Shown in pieces: positions 8,401 to 14,866 of a stretch of DNA of 23,460 bases. The notes under the pieces were generated by a model. That model saw only the letters and a list, made by a program, of their open reading frames with translations. It made no database searches and had not been told where the DNA came from. The translations under genes and the position numbers were made by a program. Origin of the DNA: CAYOHP01 sp964403795 [NCBI: uncultured bacterium] (lineage in GTDB: Bacteria > Muiribacteriota > UBA6191 > CAZXTJ01); assembly GCA_964403795.1 (NCBI GenBank), contig CAYOHP010000101.1, forward strand, positions 1 to 23,460, in the 5' to 3' direction. How positions within the stretch are numbered: the first letter of the stretch is position 1; each line of letters opens with the position of its first letter.

Positions 8401-8454
8401 TCCCAGGGAGCCGAGATCGTGCTCCGGGTCCTGGACGCCTGCGCCGATCTGTAG
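5428..8454 (+). CDS. Transmembrane Hanks-type Ser/Thr protein kinase 1
   Basis: A 1008-residue protein. The kinase domain spans about 21-288: glycine loop GKGGFG (29-34), catalytic lysine in VAIKV (K51), C-helix glutamate E69, HRDVKPEN (141-148, base D143), DFG (161-163) and the activation loop ending MAPE (187-190). All catalytic residues are present, so it should be active. An insertion at about 234-252 is a Gly/Leu/Pro/His repeat. A Pro/Arg-rich linker leads to a probable single transmembrane helix (about 344-360, AGLAVLGLAWGWW). The remaining 640 residues would be outside the membrane and are helix-rich with no recognised domain; no PASTA repeats are seen. The GTG at 5428 is chosen because TACTCT lies 6 bases upstream. 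It heads the kinase cluster and diverges from the M28 peptidase. The role is signal sensing through phosphorylation; ligand and targets are unknown. Confidence 0.9.
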   Translation: MESSDPGQDMAPGLPPGLADRYRPERTLGKGGFGTVVLAEDRNLGRKVAIKVLRDLGGDAQIRDRFLREAKVTAGLQHPAIVRVFDYGIAGEVPYIVYEYLSGTDLGPRVKAGPVEPGEVARIGRVLAEALSVAHAQGVVHRDVKPENVLLRPDGEPVLCDFGVARTSSEGTMLTAEGFVLGTPAYMAPEALMGRPADPACDQFSLGALLYELATGKPVYGSHKPGEILGRLSPGVGHGLGPGLGPGFGHAPGLPRELATVLARALSERPEDRYPDLAAMRDGLSEAVPVTGPRSRPVVEATVALGRTLAIAEPVEGARTEVRGAPGGSPAGPTMRSPGRAARRFAGAGLAVLGLAWGWWSARPGARPSAGAPGTDGPGIGEPAGRSGVDPEDLAGLRRRIDQELTRHDIPLPPPWAPRVRSGCQLAQRIAKHEVEGELSTVVESLLRASSRILAGDPPGDRPEPGDSLARAVSLSLHLLTELGEARGLVEGSPHFSVGGVQQVAELITRLNQEEEEVTTRLGEFLVEAGPGLRRLGDRSLATWAAVVRHAGSETQRREAAEWLATGPLDPAGPGLGRILARLQLEEAAYFTAAMPCPEYYAASRRLLADLARHQLEASPGEVLPILARLFEPLLSGALDCPETPGSLPRRQVLATLRAVVAAEAPLVTPFLPLQRFAQWPEDARNDPRPMSILLANPWYGVALALRTNHPLPPQPAPPGASLEASLQAGRTRLAAAVAALDGSGPSGSAEPWTQVLEALAHHVAGVGLAAVARDHTPEEDLALLRQVLAALRRRLAGLDPSQGRYPAHRAEARKAAWRIDPFYPGAPGELLQIEAELLAAFDHPLAPFFSSRMDAALSPGGWAVGDEEVAEAGRIVSRLHDTPALAANPGFNCEELKLDRRGLIDAEILSFEGHRMLAGLVSSTVAASGIRARRLGVGVRMATVCDRMDPRDVAGILEDLVELRRLGSAQHHLGFSELCEATRRMPVPARSQGAEIVLRVLDACADL
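6131..6177 (+). repeat. Short tandem repeat inside kinase 1
   Basis: A 12-base unit close to CTCGGACCCGGG is repeated about three times with divergence, encoding a G-L-G-P-G-L-G-P-type stretch between kinase subdomains near residues 235-252. The repeat is in frame (unit a multiple of three), so copy-number change would not break the gene. It lies where kinase families usually carry a short loop. Confidence 0.6.
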
Positions 8455-8464
8455 GTGACGGACG

Positions 8465-8476
8465 GGGACCGGTCCC
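8465..8476. promoter_or_regulatory. Perfect palindrome at the -35 position of the 8501 promoter
   Basis: GGGACCGGTCCC is a 12-base perfect palindrome 12 bases upstream of the TACATT box, covering the expected -35 position, in the 46-base gap after kinase 1. It could be an operator, or simply a GC-rich hairpin at the end of kinase 1. Confidence 0.35.
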
Positions 8477-8488
8477 GGACCCCCCTGC

Positions 8489-8494
8489 TACATT
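8489..8494 (+). promoter_or_regulatory. -10 box (TACATT) of a leaderless promoter for the 8501 gene
   Basis: GC-TACATT is followed by exactly 6 bases and ATG 8501, placing the transcription start at the start codon. No Shine-Dalgarno sequence is present in between, which fits a leaderless mRNA. Confidence 0.6.
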
Positions 8495-8500
8495 GGCCCC

Positions 8501-9229
8501 ATGCGCGGACGACTGGTCGAAGTGGCGCGGCTCGAACCCGAGTCCCGGGACGGGATGTTCCGCCTCTTCGGCACCCACTTCGAGGGCGTCAGCCGCGCCG
8601 TCTTCGATCGGGACCTCGACGCCAAGAACTTCGTGATCCTGATCGAGGACGAGGCCGGGGCCGAGGGCGGGCCGGGTGCCCTCAAGGGGTTCTCGACCCT
8701 GCTCGTCTACGAGACCAGGCTCAGGGGCGAGACCGACACGGTGGTCTACTCGGGCGACACCATCGTGGATCCCACGGCCTGGTCGAGTTCGGTCCTGTCC
8801 CGGGCCTGGATCGCCTCGGTGCTGCGCCTACGCGAGCGCTTCCCCTCGGGGCGGCTCTGGTGGCTGCTCATCTCGTCGGGGTTCCGCACCTACCGCTTCC
8901 TGCCGACCTTCTGGTGCGAGTTCTGGCCCCGCCACGACGCGGCCACCCCCGAGGCGGTGGCCCACCTGCTCGACGGGTTGGCCCGGGAGCGATTCGGCGA
9001 AGCCTACGACCCCGCCGCGGGAGTGGTGCGTTTCCCTTCTCCGCAGGTGCTGAGGGAAGGCCTGAACGGGATCCCCGAGGAGCGTCTCAAGGACCCGCAC
9101 ATCGCCTTCTTCGCGACCCGGAACCCGGGCTGCACCCGAGGGGACGAGCTGGTCTGCCTGACCGAGATCCGGGAGGACAACCTCACCCGGGCCGGCCGGC
9201 GAATGTGGTTCGCCGGCGAGAAGGTGTGA
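8501..9229 (+). CDS. Uncharacterised 242-aa protein between two kinases
   Basis: A soluble 242-residue protein without signal peptide or membrane helix. The first half (FGTHFEGVSRAVFDRDLDAKNFVILIEDE, then GALKGFSTLLVYE, SGDTIVDPTAW) reads like a GNAT-type acyltransferase start, in which two strands carry the acyl-CoA site, but the usual R/QxxGxG/A loop is not apparent, so this is a weak inference. The second half carries conserved-looking aromatics: WWLLISSGFRTYRFLPTFWCEFWPRHD, followed by a helical tail. I have the impression of similar hypothetical proteins across proteobacteria and planctomycetes but cannot name a family. ATG 8501 is supported by the TACATT box 6 bases upstream. Kinase 2 follows after 16 bases, so the two are likely cotranscribed. 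Its position suggests it may be a kinase substrate or effector. Confidence 0.8.
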   Translation: MRGRLVEVARLEPESRDGMFRLFGTHFEGVSRAVFDRDLDAKNFVILIEDEAGAEGGPGALKGFSTLLVYETRLRGETDTVVYSGDTIVDPTAWSSSVLSRAWIASVLRLRERFPSGRLWWLLISSGFRTYRFLPTFWCEFWPRHDAATPEAVAHLLDGLARERFGEAYDPAAGVVRFPSPQVLREGLNGIPEERLKDPHIAFFATRNPGCTRGDELVCLTEIREDNLTRAGRRMWFAGEKV

Positions 9230-9245
9230 GGCCGGACCCGGCACC

Positions 9246-11519
9246 ATGAGCGAGGACCCCCTCGCCGGCTTCCCCGAGTCGCTCCGGGCTCGCTTCCGTC
9301 CCTCGGACCTCGTCGGCCGGGGCGGGATGGGAGCGGTCTACCGGGCCGAGGCGGTGGCCGAAGGCCGGGTCGTCGCCGTGAAGGTGATGGTGGCCCGGGC
9401 CGGTTCGAGCGCCGAGGACCGGTTCCGGCGCGAGGCCGAGGTGCTCTCGGGGATCGACCACCCCGGCGTGGTCCGGGTCCACGAGTGGGGCGTCCTCCCG
9501 GAAGGTCCGTACCTGGTGATGGACCTGGTGGAGGGCCGGTCGCTGGACCACGGGCCCGGGGAGCACCCGGTGCTCCCGCTGCTGCTCGAAGTCGCAGGGG
9601 CCCTGGAGGTGATCCATGCCAAGGGCCTGGTTCACCGGGACGTGAAACCGGCCAACCTGGTAGTGACCCCCTCGGGCCGGCCGATCCTCCTCGATTTCGG
9701 CCTGGTGCTGGCCACCGAACGGACCGCTCTCACCCGCACCGGGACGGTGGTGGGGACCCTGGCCTTCCTGGCGCCCGAGCTGCTCCTGGGGGAGCGGGCC
9801 ACGCCGGCCGCCGACTGGTACTCGTGGGGTGCGACCCTGTTCCAGCTGGTCGAGCGCCGCCTCCCCTTCCCCGACGGAGACGCCCTGGTGGCCGCCGCCC
9901 TGGCGGGCCGGCTTCCTCCCCTCGAAGCGTCCCGGATCCGTCCCGGGACCCCGGTCGACCGCCTGGTCCGGGCCTGCCTGGTGGCCGATCCCGGCTCCCG
10001 GCCCCCGGGTCTGGCGGCGCTCCGGGCCCTGGCCGGAGTGGAGGATCCCGTCCCCAGGGTGAGCCCGCCTCCGGATCGTCCCCTCCCTCCTCCCCGCCCG
10101 GCCGCGGTCCCGGTGGCCGCCACCGCGCCGCTCCCCTCGGGCGACCAGACCCACGGCCCGGACCCTGCGGCGGGACGCTCCCGGGTTCCGGTCGCCCTGA
10201 CCCTGGCGGCCCTGGCGGTGCTGGGCGCGCTCCTCCCCGCGGGCCGGCCGGAGACGCCGCCCCCGGTCCCGCCGGTCACCCCGGTCGCGTCGCCCGAGGT
10301 GCCTCGGGGACCGACGGTGGCCGAGCGGGTTCGGGGCGAGGCCCTGGCCGTCCTCGACTCGGGAGCCGTGGATCCCGAGCTCCACGACATCGACGCCGAT
10401 CGCCTGGGGGAAGGCCGGGTCTCCGACCTCGGTCTCGATCCGGTCGCCTGGCCCCGGGCCCTCGCCGCCATGCCATCGCTCCTGGCGGCCATCGAGGCCT
10501 CCGTGGCGGACGCCGGGCCCGAGCCCCTGCCCGAGGCGACCCGCCGGGAGTACGAGGCCGTGGACCGCGACCTCCGCGCCCGGGGCCTGCCGCCGACCCT
10601 GGGCCCCTTGGCCGCGACCCAGCCGGGCAGCCCGACCGGATGGCGGGCTCCGCCGCCGGGTACTTCCCGCGGCTTCCTCCCGGCCACCCCGGGTCCCTGG
10701 CTGGCGGCCATGCTCGAGGCCATCGTCGAGCTCGACGCCGAGCGGGCCAAGGTGAGCCGGGCGAGTCGGGAGTGGGACCTCGGGGCCGGGGGCGCGGGCG
10801 GCCCCCTGGCCGCCCTGGCCGGCCTTGGTTCCAAGCTCGACCAGCTCTATCGCCTCCCCCGGAGCCGGGCCTGGTTCTCGGCCCGGGTCGCCAGGGCCGA
10901 GGCCCTGCTCTGGCGCCTGCTGCTCGCCACCGGCCGGAGCCTCGCCCGGGAACCGGCCACGGAGGTGGCGGCGGCCCTGGTCTTCCACGAGGCGATCGAG
11001 CGCTCCGACCAGATGCTGCACGCGGCGGTCGGCTTCCTCCCGGTCGACCTGGTGCTGGGGAAGACGGGTGCGACCCGGGCCGGGGCCCTGGTGAAGGCGA
11101 GCTGGCTGATCCGGCAGCGCCAGGTCCACCGCCATGCCCGCCTCCCGGTGGAGGGCCTGGAGGGCCCGATCCGCACCCACACCGAGACGGTGTTGTCGGG
11201 CCCCAGGGCCGGACCCGGCGAGCGGAGCCTGGCCTCGGTGGCCTTGGGCCTGATGTTGGCGACCTCGGCCTGGCGCAAGGAAGGGGACCGGCTGCTCGCC
11301 GACTACCGGCGATTCGGAGACGTGGTGCGGGAAGCCTCGGACGCGGAGGCGGCCCAGCTCCACTTCTTCCTCCTGGACCACTGGCGGTCGCACGGCCCCC
11401 GCCCGGACTCCGGGGAGCGAGCCTGGATCCGGGACCTGCTCGCCCGGGTGGTGGTCGAGGACGCCAGCCGGAAGGCACTCGACGAGGCGCGCCGACAGCT
11501 CGGGTCCCTGCCCCCCTGA
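9246..11519 (+). CDS. Transmembrane Hanks-type Ser/Thr protein kinase 2
   Basis: A 757-residue protein. The kinase domain spans about 18-265: GRGGMG (24-29), VAVKV (K46), HRDVKPAN (130-137, D132), DFG (150-152) and an activation segment ending FLAPE (174-178) instead of the commoner YMAPE. All catalytic residues are kept. A Pro-rich juxtamembrane stretch (about 270-312) is followed by a single hydrophobic segment (about 313-332, VPVALTLAALAVLGALLPAG). The outer part, about 425 residues, is Ala/Leu/Arg-rich, mostly helical, and not recognised; no PASTA, WD40 or TPR signature is clear. The ATG at 9246 lies 16 bases after the preceding stop and has no clear Shine-Dalgarno site, so expression probably depends on the upstream gene. 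The outer domain does not obviously resemble that of kinase 1, so the two would sense different cues. Confidence 0.9.
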   Translation: MSEDPLAGFPESLRARFRPSDLVGRGGMGAVYRAEAVAEGRVVAVKVMVARAGSSAEDRFRREAEVLSGIDHPGVVRVHEWGVLPEGPYLVMDLVEGRSLDHGPGEHPVLPLLLEVAGALEVIHAKGLVHRDVKPANLVVTPSGRPILLDFGLVLATERTALTRTGTVVGTLAFLAPELLLGERATPAADWYSWGATLFQLVERRLPFPDGDALVAAALAGRLPPLEASRIRPGTPVDRLVRACLVADPGSRPPGLAALRALAGVEDPVPRVSPPPDRPLPPPRPAAVPVAATAPLPSGDQTHGPDPAAGRSRVPVALTLAALAVLGALLPAGRPETPPPVPPVTPVASPEVPRGPTVAERVRGEALAVLDSGAVDPELHDIDADRLGEGRVSDLGLDPVAWPRALAAMPSLLAAIEASVADAGPEPLPEATRREYEAVDRDLRARGLPPTLGPLAATQPGSPTGWRAPPPGTSRGFLPATPGPWLAAMLEAIVELDAERAKVSRASREWDLGAGGAGGPLAALAGLGSKLDQLYRLPRSRAWFSARVARAEALLWRLLLATGRSLAREPATEVAAALVFHEAIERSDQMLHAAVGFLPVDLVLGKTGATRAGALVKASWLIRQRQVHRHARLPVEGLEGPIRTHTETVLSGPRAGPGERSLASVALGLMLATSAWRKEGDRLLADYRRFGDVVREASDAEAAQLHFFLLDHWRSHGPRPDSGERAWIRDLLARVVVEDASRKALDEARRQLGSLPP

Positions 11520-11530
11520 TCTCGTCCGCC

Positions 11531-11560
11531 TTGCCCCGGGCGGGTCCGGTCCGGTAAGTT
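11531..11560 (+). promoter_or_regulatory. Candidate -35/-10 promoter for the 11627 gene
   Basis: TTGCCC (11531-11536) and TAAGTT (11555-11560) are separated by 18 bases in the 107-base gap after kinase 2. They would start a transcript near 11567 with a leader of about 60 bases that includes a strong ribosome binding site. Confidence 0.5.
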
Positions 11561-11626
11561 TGTTCACACTCGGCATGCGCCCAAGGGGAATCGGCGCGTC
11601 CGGGACTGCCCGAGGAGGACCTGCCC

Positions 11627-13231
11627 ATGCGCTCGCCCCTGACCACCCTGCCCGCCCTGGCGCTCGCCCTGGCGCTCTCGCCGAGCGCCGGAGCCGAACC
11701 CGCCGGCTACATCGCCAATCCGATCACCGACCGGCTCGTGGTCGAGCCCTTGAAGAAGGCGGACAGCGTCTGGGACGTGTTCCAGGTCATCTCGTCCTGG
11801 CTCTCCGAGGTCTACCCGCAAAAGGGCCAGGCGCGCGAGGCGATCACCGCCATCGACGCCATGATCAAGAAGTTCAACGACGGCAAGCCCCGCGACCCCC
11901 AGTCGGCGCCTCGCACCGCCGAGATGCCGATCGGCGTCGACCAGCTGCTCCGGGTGCTGCGCCGGGAGGCGCCCACCGGCGGCACCCGCGGCTTCCCCGG
12001 CGAACTCGCCGGCAACGTCAAGGCCCAGATCTACACCGCGGCCCTGCTGCCCTTCCTCCAGTGCCGGGGCATCGCCTACCGGATGCGCCCCCTGGTCGAG
12101 CAGAGCTACATCCTGCACTCCACGGCGCTGAACAACCTGCGCCACATGAAGCAGACGATGCGGGTCCGCTCGGGCAACAACGGCCTGGCGGTGTTCGAGT
12201 TCCTCACCTACCCGCTGGCCAACGACAAGCGCCAGAACGTCCAGTTCCTGAAGGTGAGCGACCTGCAGTCGTGGCTGATCGAGAGCATGATCCCCACCCT
12301 CGATGTGGCGATCGCGATCGGCGAGAACGCCTTGAAGCAGATGTCGCCGGACCACCGGGAGAGCCTCGACCTCACGGTCTTCCTCCAGGCCGAGGACCCG
12401 TTCCCGCACGAGACCATGGAGATGGGCCACCGCTACTTCGGACGGGCCGAGGTGGAGCAGCTCCTGGCCCGGGCCTACCGCTACCGGGCCGCCATGCGGT
12501 TGTTCTGCGCCTATGACCTCGATGACGTGCCGGGCGTGACCAACAAGATGAGGGACGTCCTCACCCGCAACTTCTTCAAGGAGAAGGTCAGCTTCGGTCG
12601 CACCCCCAGGGTCGGGTCGCCCCCCATGGTCCGCTACCAGATCCTGGAGAGCTTCCCCAAGCTCGGCACCCTCAGGGACGGGGCGCTCGGCCCCAAGGCG
12701 CTCGACGACCTGCGCATGGCCTGGAAGCACTTCAGCTCGGGAATGGACAGCTACTACGCGGCCCGTCCCAGCGGGAAGGAGGACCGGCTGGTCCGGCTGG
12801 AGTGGATCCACGCCACCTTCCGGGAATTCAAGACCAAGATCTCGCCCCAGGTGTCGGCCGCCCTGGCGGGCCCGGCCAGCCTCACCGACTACGTCGGCGG
12901 GCGCACCGTGGACCTCGACCTGCCGGGCTTCCTCTCGTCCCTGCCCAAGGACCTGAAGGCCTTCCTCCCCGAGAAGTTCGTCGACAAGGATCCCTACTGG
13001 GTCTACAACTTCTCGACCGGCGACATGTCGTACACCAACTACGACTTCGGGACCCCGGTGAGCTGGAAGAGCGGGTCCAAGGGCGATGCCTGGGCCAAGC
13101 TCTTCCCGAACATCGCGGGCGAGGCCAACGCCCAGGGACAGTGGGACGCCCCGCTCGCCATCTACCGGGACATCACCCGCACCTACGTGGGCGGGCTGAT
13201 CGGGCCGGCGCTCTCGTCGGTCCTGTTCTAG
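11627..13231 (+). CDS. Large secreted protein of unknown function
   Basis: A 534-residue protein with a clear signal peptide (residues 1-23: R2, hydrophobic TTLPALALALALSPSA, cleavage near AGA-EP). The start at ATG 11627 is fixed by GAGGAGG (11612-11618) 8 bases upstream. The mature protein is mostly helical in its first three quarters, with many conserved-looking polar and aromatic residues (YPQKGQAREAITAID, LLPFLQCRGIAYRM, FLTYPLANDKRQN). The C-terminal part is richer in W/Y/N/D (DPYWVYNFSTGDMSYTNYDF). I recognise no family, repeat or catalytic motif. It has its own candidate promoter and is followed by two strong hairpins, so it is probably monocistronic. The strong ribosome binding site suggests high expression, perhaps as an abundant periplasmic or envelope protein. 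Confidence 0.8.
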   Translation: MRSPLTTLPALALALALSPSAGAEPAGYIANPITDRLVVEPLKKADSVWDVFQVISSWLSEVYPQKGQAREAITAIDAMIKKFNDGKPRDPQSAPRTAEMPIGVDQLLRVLRREAPTGGTRGFPGELAGNVKAQIYTAALLPFLQCRGIAYRMRPLVEQSYILHSTALNNLRHMKQTMRVRSGNNGLAVFEFLTYPLANDKRQNVQFLKVSDLQSWLIESMIPTLDVAIAIGENALKQMSPDHRESLDLTVFLQAEDPFPHETMEMGHRYFGRAEVEQLLARAYRYRAAMRLFCAYDLDDVPGVTNKMRDVLTRNFFKEKVSFGRTPRVGSPPMVRYQILESFPKLGTLRDGALGPKALDDLRMAWKHFSSGMDSYYAARPSGKEDRLVRLEWIHATFREFKTKISPQVSAALAGPASLTDYVGGRTVDLDLPGFLSSLPKDLKAFLPEKFVDKDPYWVYNFSTGDMSYTNYDFGTPVSWKSGSKGDAWAKLFPNIAGEANAQGQWDAPLAIYRDITRTYVGGLIGPALSSVLF

Positions 13232-13237
13232 CAGGTT

Positions 13238-13255
13238 CCGGGGGGCGCCCCCCGG
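13238..13255. terminator. Perfect 18-base palindrome after the 11627 gene
   Basis: CCGGGGGGC directly abuts its reverse complement GCCCCCCGG, beginning 7 bases after the stop codon. There is no T-tract. It is a likely RNA hairpin and part of a double-hairpin gene end. Confidence 0.5.
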
Positions 13256-13260
13256 TCCGC

Positions 13261-13297
13261 CCGAGGCCCGGCAGTCCCTGGGATTGTCGGGCCTCGG
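13261..13297. terminator. Second strong hairpin after the 11627 gene
   Basis: CCGAGGCCCGGCA (13261-13273) pairs with TGTCGGGCCTCGG (13285-13297): 13 pairs with one G-U and an 11-base loop. It sits between the 11627 gene and the promoter of the Mpo1-like gene, the place for a terminator, but lacks a following T-run. Confidence 0.6.
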
Positions 13298-13328
13298 CGC
13301 GTTCGGGTCCCCGGCCGTGTCCCGATGC

Positions 13329-13334
13329 TAGGAT
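13329..13334 (+). promoter_or_regulatory. -10 box (TAGGAT) for the Mpo1-like/Rieske pair
   Basis: GC-TAGGAT is followed by 8 bases and GTG 13343, so the transcript would have a leader of only one or two bases. It places the start at 13343 rather than the in-frame ATG at 13325, which lies upstream of the box. Confidence 0.5.
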
Positions 13335-13342
13335 CGTGTCCC

Positions 13343-13747
13343 GTGGCCGACGCGCTCGATCTCCGTGACGAGGGTAGGCTCCGGGCCCGACTCCCGGCCT
13401 GGGACTTCTTCGTCCTCCGCCACCGCAAGCCCGCCAACCTGGCGGTCCACTTCGCCACCTTCGTCCTCTACTGCGTCTCGCTGGCGGTGGCGGTGGCGAA
13501 GTGGGACTACCGCTGGCTCCTCGGGTGCGTCGCCGCCGGCCTGATCGCGGCCCCGGCCCACTGGCTCTTCGACGACGGCGGCGTGAATGTCCACGAGGCC
13601 ACCTGGGACCCCAGGGTCCCCTTCTTCGTGGCGATCATGTTCTGGCGCATGGCGCGAGGTCGCTACTGGGAGGACGTGCGCCAGGCCGAGGCGCGCTACC
13701 GGGAGCTGTGCGGCGACCGCGAGGGCACCAGGAGCGTCGGGGCGTGA
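13343..13747 (+). CDS. Mpo1-like (DUF962) small membrane protein, putative 2-hydroxy fatty acid dioxygenase
   Basis: A 134-residue protein with two hydrophobic segments (about 35-52 and 57-72). The pattern of the DUF962/Mpo1 family is visible in order: FFVLRHRKPANLAVHF (H27, P30, N32, H36) matching the family's HRNPxNxxxHF signature, then PAHWLFDD (H73), and EATWDP...FWRM matching the family's PATxxxPxxS...D.xM end. In yeast, Mpo1 is an Fe(II)-dependent dioxygenase that removes one carbon from 2-hydroxy fatty acids (phytosphingosine degradation); several of the metal-binding histidines there correspond to those seen here. Some family-consensus residues, such as the G-H-F-E core, are altered (HWLFDD), so this is a divergent member. 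It uses GTG 13343, and its stop overlaps the start of the Rieske gene by 4 bases, so the two are translationally coupled. Confidence 0.7.
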   Translation: MADALDLRDEGRLRARLPAWDFFVLRHRKPANLAVHFATFVLYCVSLAVAVAKWDYRWLLGCVAAGLIAAPAHWLFDDGGVNVHEATWDPRVPFFVAIMFWRMARGRYWEDVRQAEARYRELCGDREGTRSVGA

Positions 13748-14844
13748 GCGACGAGACCCCGCAGGTCCTGGATCCACGCCAGCTCCAGAACCAATCCACC
13801 CAACCCCGCCGTCACCATCGCATCTTCGACAACTGGGGGGTGGTCGCCAAGGGGTGGTACTTCGCGCTCCCCTCGGCCGCTCTCGGGCGCGGCCAGGCGC
13901 GCTCGCTCTCCCTGTGCGGCCAGCGCCTGGTCCTGTGGCGGGGCGCCGACGGGGCGGTCCGCTGTCTCGACGGCTTCTGCCCCCACATGGGGACTGACCT
14001 GGGGATCGGTACCGTGGTCGGCGACGAGCTGCGCTGCTTCTTCCACCACTGGCGTTACGACGGCCAGGGTGCCTGCACCCATGTCCCGGCGGCCGAGACC
14101 CCTCCCCGCACCGCCAGGCTCCGCTCCTGGGCGGTGGAGGAGTGCTACGGGATGGTCTGGGTCTATCCCGACGCGGTCGCTCCCCGGGGCGTGCCGCGCC
14201 ACCGCGAACTCGAAGGCGTCGAGGTCGACTGGGTCCACGGGCGCGGCTATGCCCGCAGCTGCCACCACCACGTCACCATGATCAACGGGATCGACCCCCA
14301 GCACCTGAAGACCGTCCACGGCATCGACATCGAGATGCAGCTCGAACTGGACGAGACCTCCGACGGGTCGGTGGCCGACTACACCCTGCGGGGCGAGCTG
14401 CCTTCCTCCACCTTCGCAGGGCGCATGGCGCGGCGCCTGCTGGGCCCCCGCTACGGATACCGGATGCGCTACGCCCACGGGACCATCGGGCTGCTCACCA
14501 TCCTCAAGGACACGTCGTGGTTCGGGTCCGGCCTCCCCCTGCCCGAGCTCTACATGCTCTTCGCCTACCGCCCGGTGGCGCCGGGCCGCACCGAGGTGCT
14601 GCCGATCTACCTGGCGCCTCGGGGTCGGGGACTCCTGGGCCGGTTCGCGTCGGTCGCCAAGGTGTGGGGGATGAAGCTCGCCTTCGGGATGCTCCGGGAC
14701 GAGGACGGCAAGGTCTACGAGAACATGCGCTTCCGGCCGGAATCCCTGCTCGCCATGGATGCCCCGGTGGCCCGCTACATCTCCTGGGTGGACCGGCTCG
14801 AGCCCTCGGATTGGCATCTGGTTCCCGACCGGGTCGAGGTGTAG
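13744..14844 (+). CDS. Rieske [2Fe-2S] mononuclear-iron oxygenase
   Basis: A 366-residue protein of the KshA/ring-hydroxylating-oxygenase type. The Rieske cluster ligands are C79-x-H81 (CPHMGTDLG) and C98-x2-H101 (CFFHHW), 16 residues apart, near the usual spacing. The catalytic mononuclear iron site is seen in NGIDPQHLKTVHG (N181, D184, H187, H192), the D-x2-H-x4-H form of the facial triad. The remainder is the strand-rich catalytic domain. No reductase or ferredoxin gene is nearby, so electrons must come from elsewhere. The GTG start is embedded in the stop of the Mpo1-like gene (GTGA). Members of this group hydroxylate steroids, aromatic compounds or amines; the Mpo1-like partner points to a lipid or sterol substrate, which is inference. 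It converges with the 684-aa membrane protein, with 22 bases between. Confidence 0.88.
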   Translation: MSDETPQVLDPRQLQNQSTQPRRHHRIFDNWGVVAKGWYFALPSAALGRGQARSLSLCGQRLVLWRGADGAVRCLDGFCPHMGTDLGIGTVVGDELRCFFHHWRYDGQGACTHVPAAETPPRTARLRSWAVEECYGMVWVYPDAVAPRGVPRHRELEGVEVDWVHGRGYARSCHHHVTMINGIDPQHLKTVHGIDIEMQLELDETSDGSVADYTLRGELPSSTFAGRMARRLLGPRYGYRMRYAHGTIGLLTILKDTSWFGSGLPLPELYMLFAYRPVAPGRTEVLPIYLAPRGRGLLGRFASVAKVWGMKLAFGMLRDEDGKVYENMRFRPESLLAMDAPVARYISWVDRLEPSDWHLVPDRVEV

Positions 14845-14866
14845 GACGGGAACACCACCCGGAGGT

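Noticed and set aside
9183-11576. Minus-strand frame of 797 codons opposite kinase 2
   Set aside because: It has Gly/Arg/Gln/His-rich composition with no domain, and the opposite strand encodes a complete kinase.
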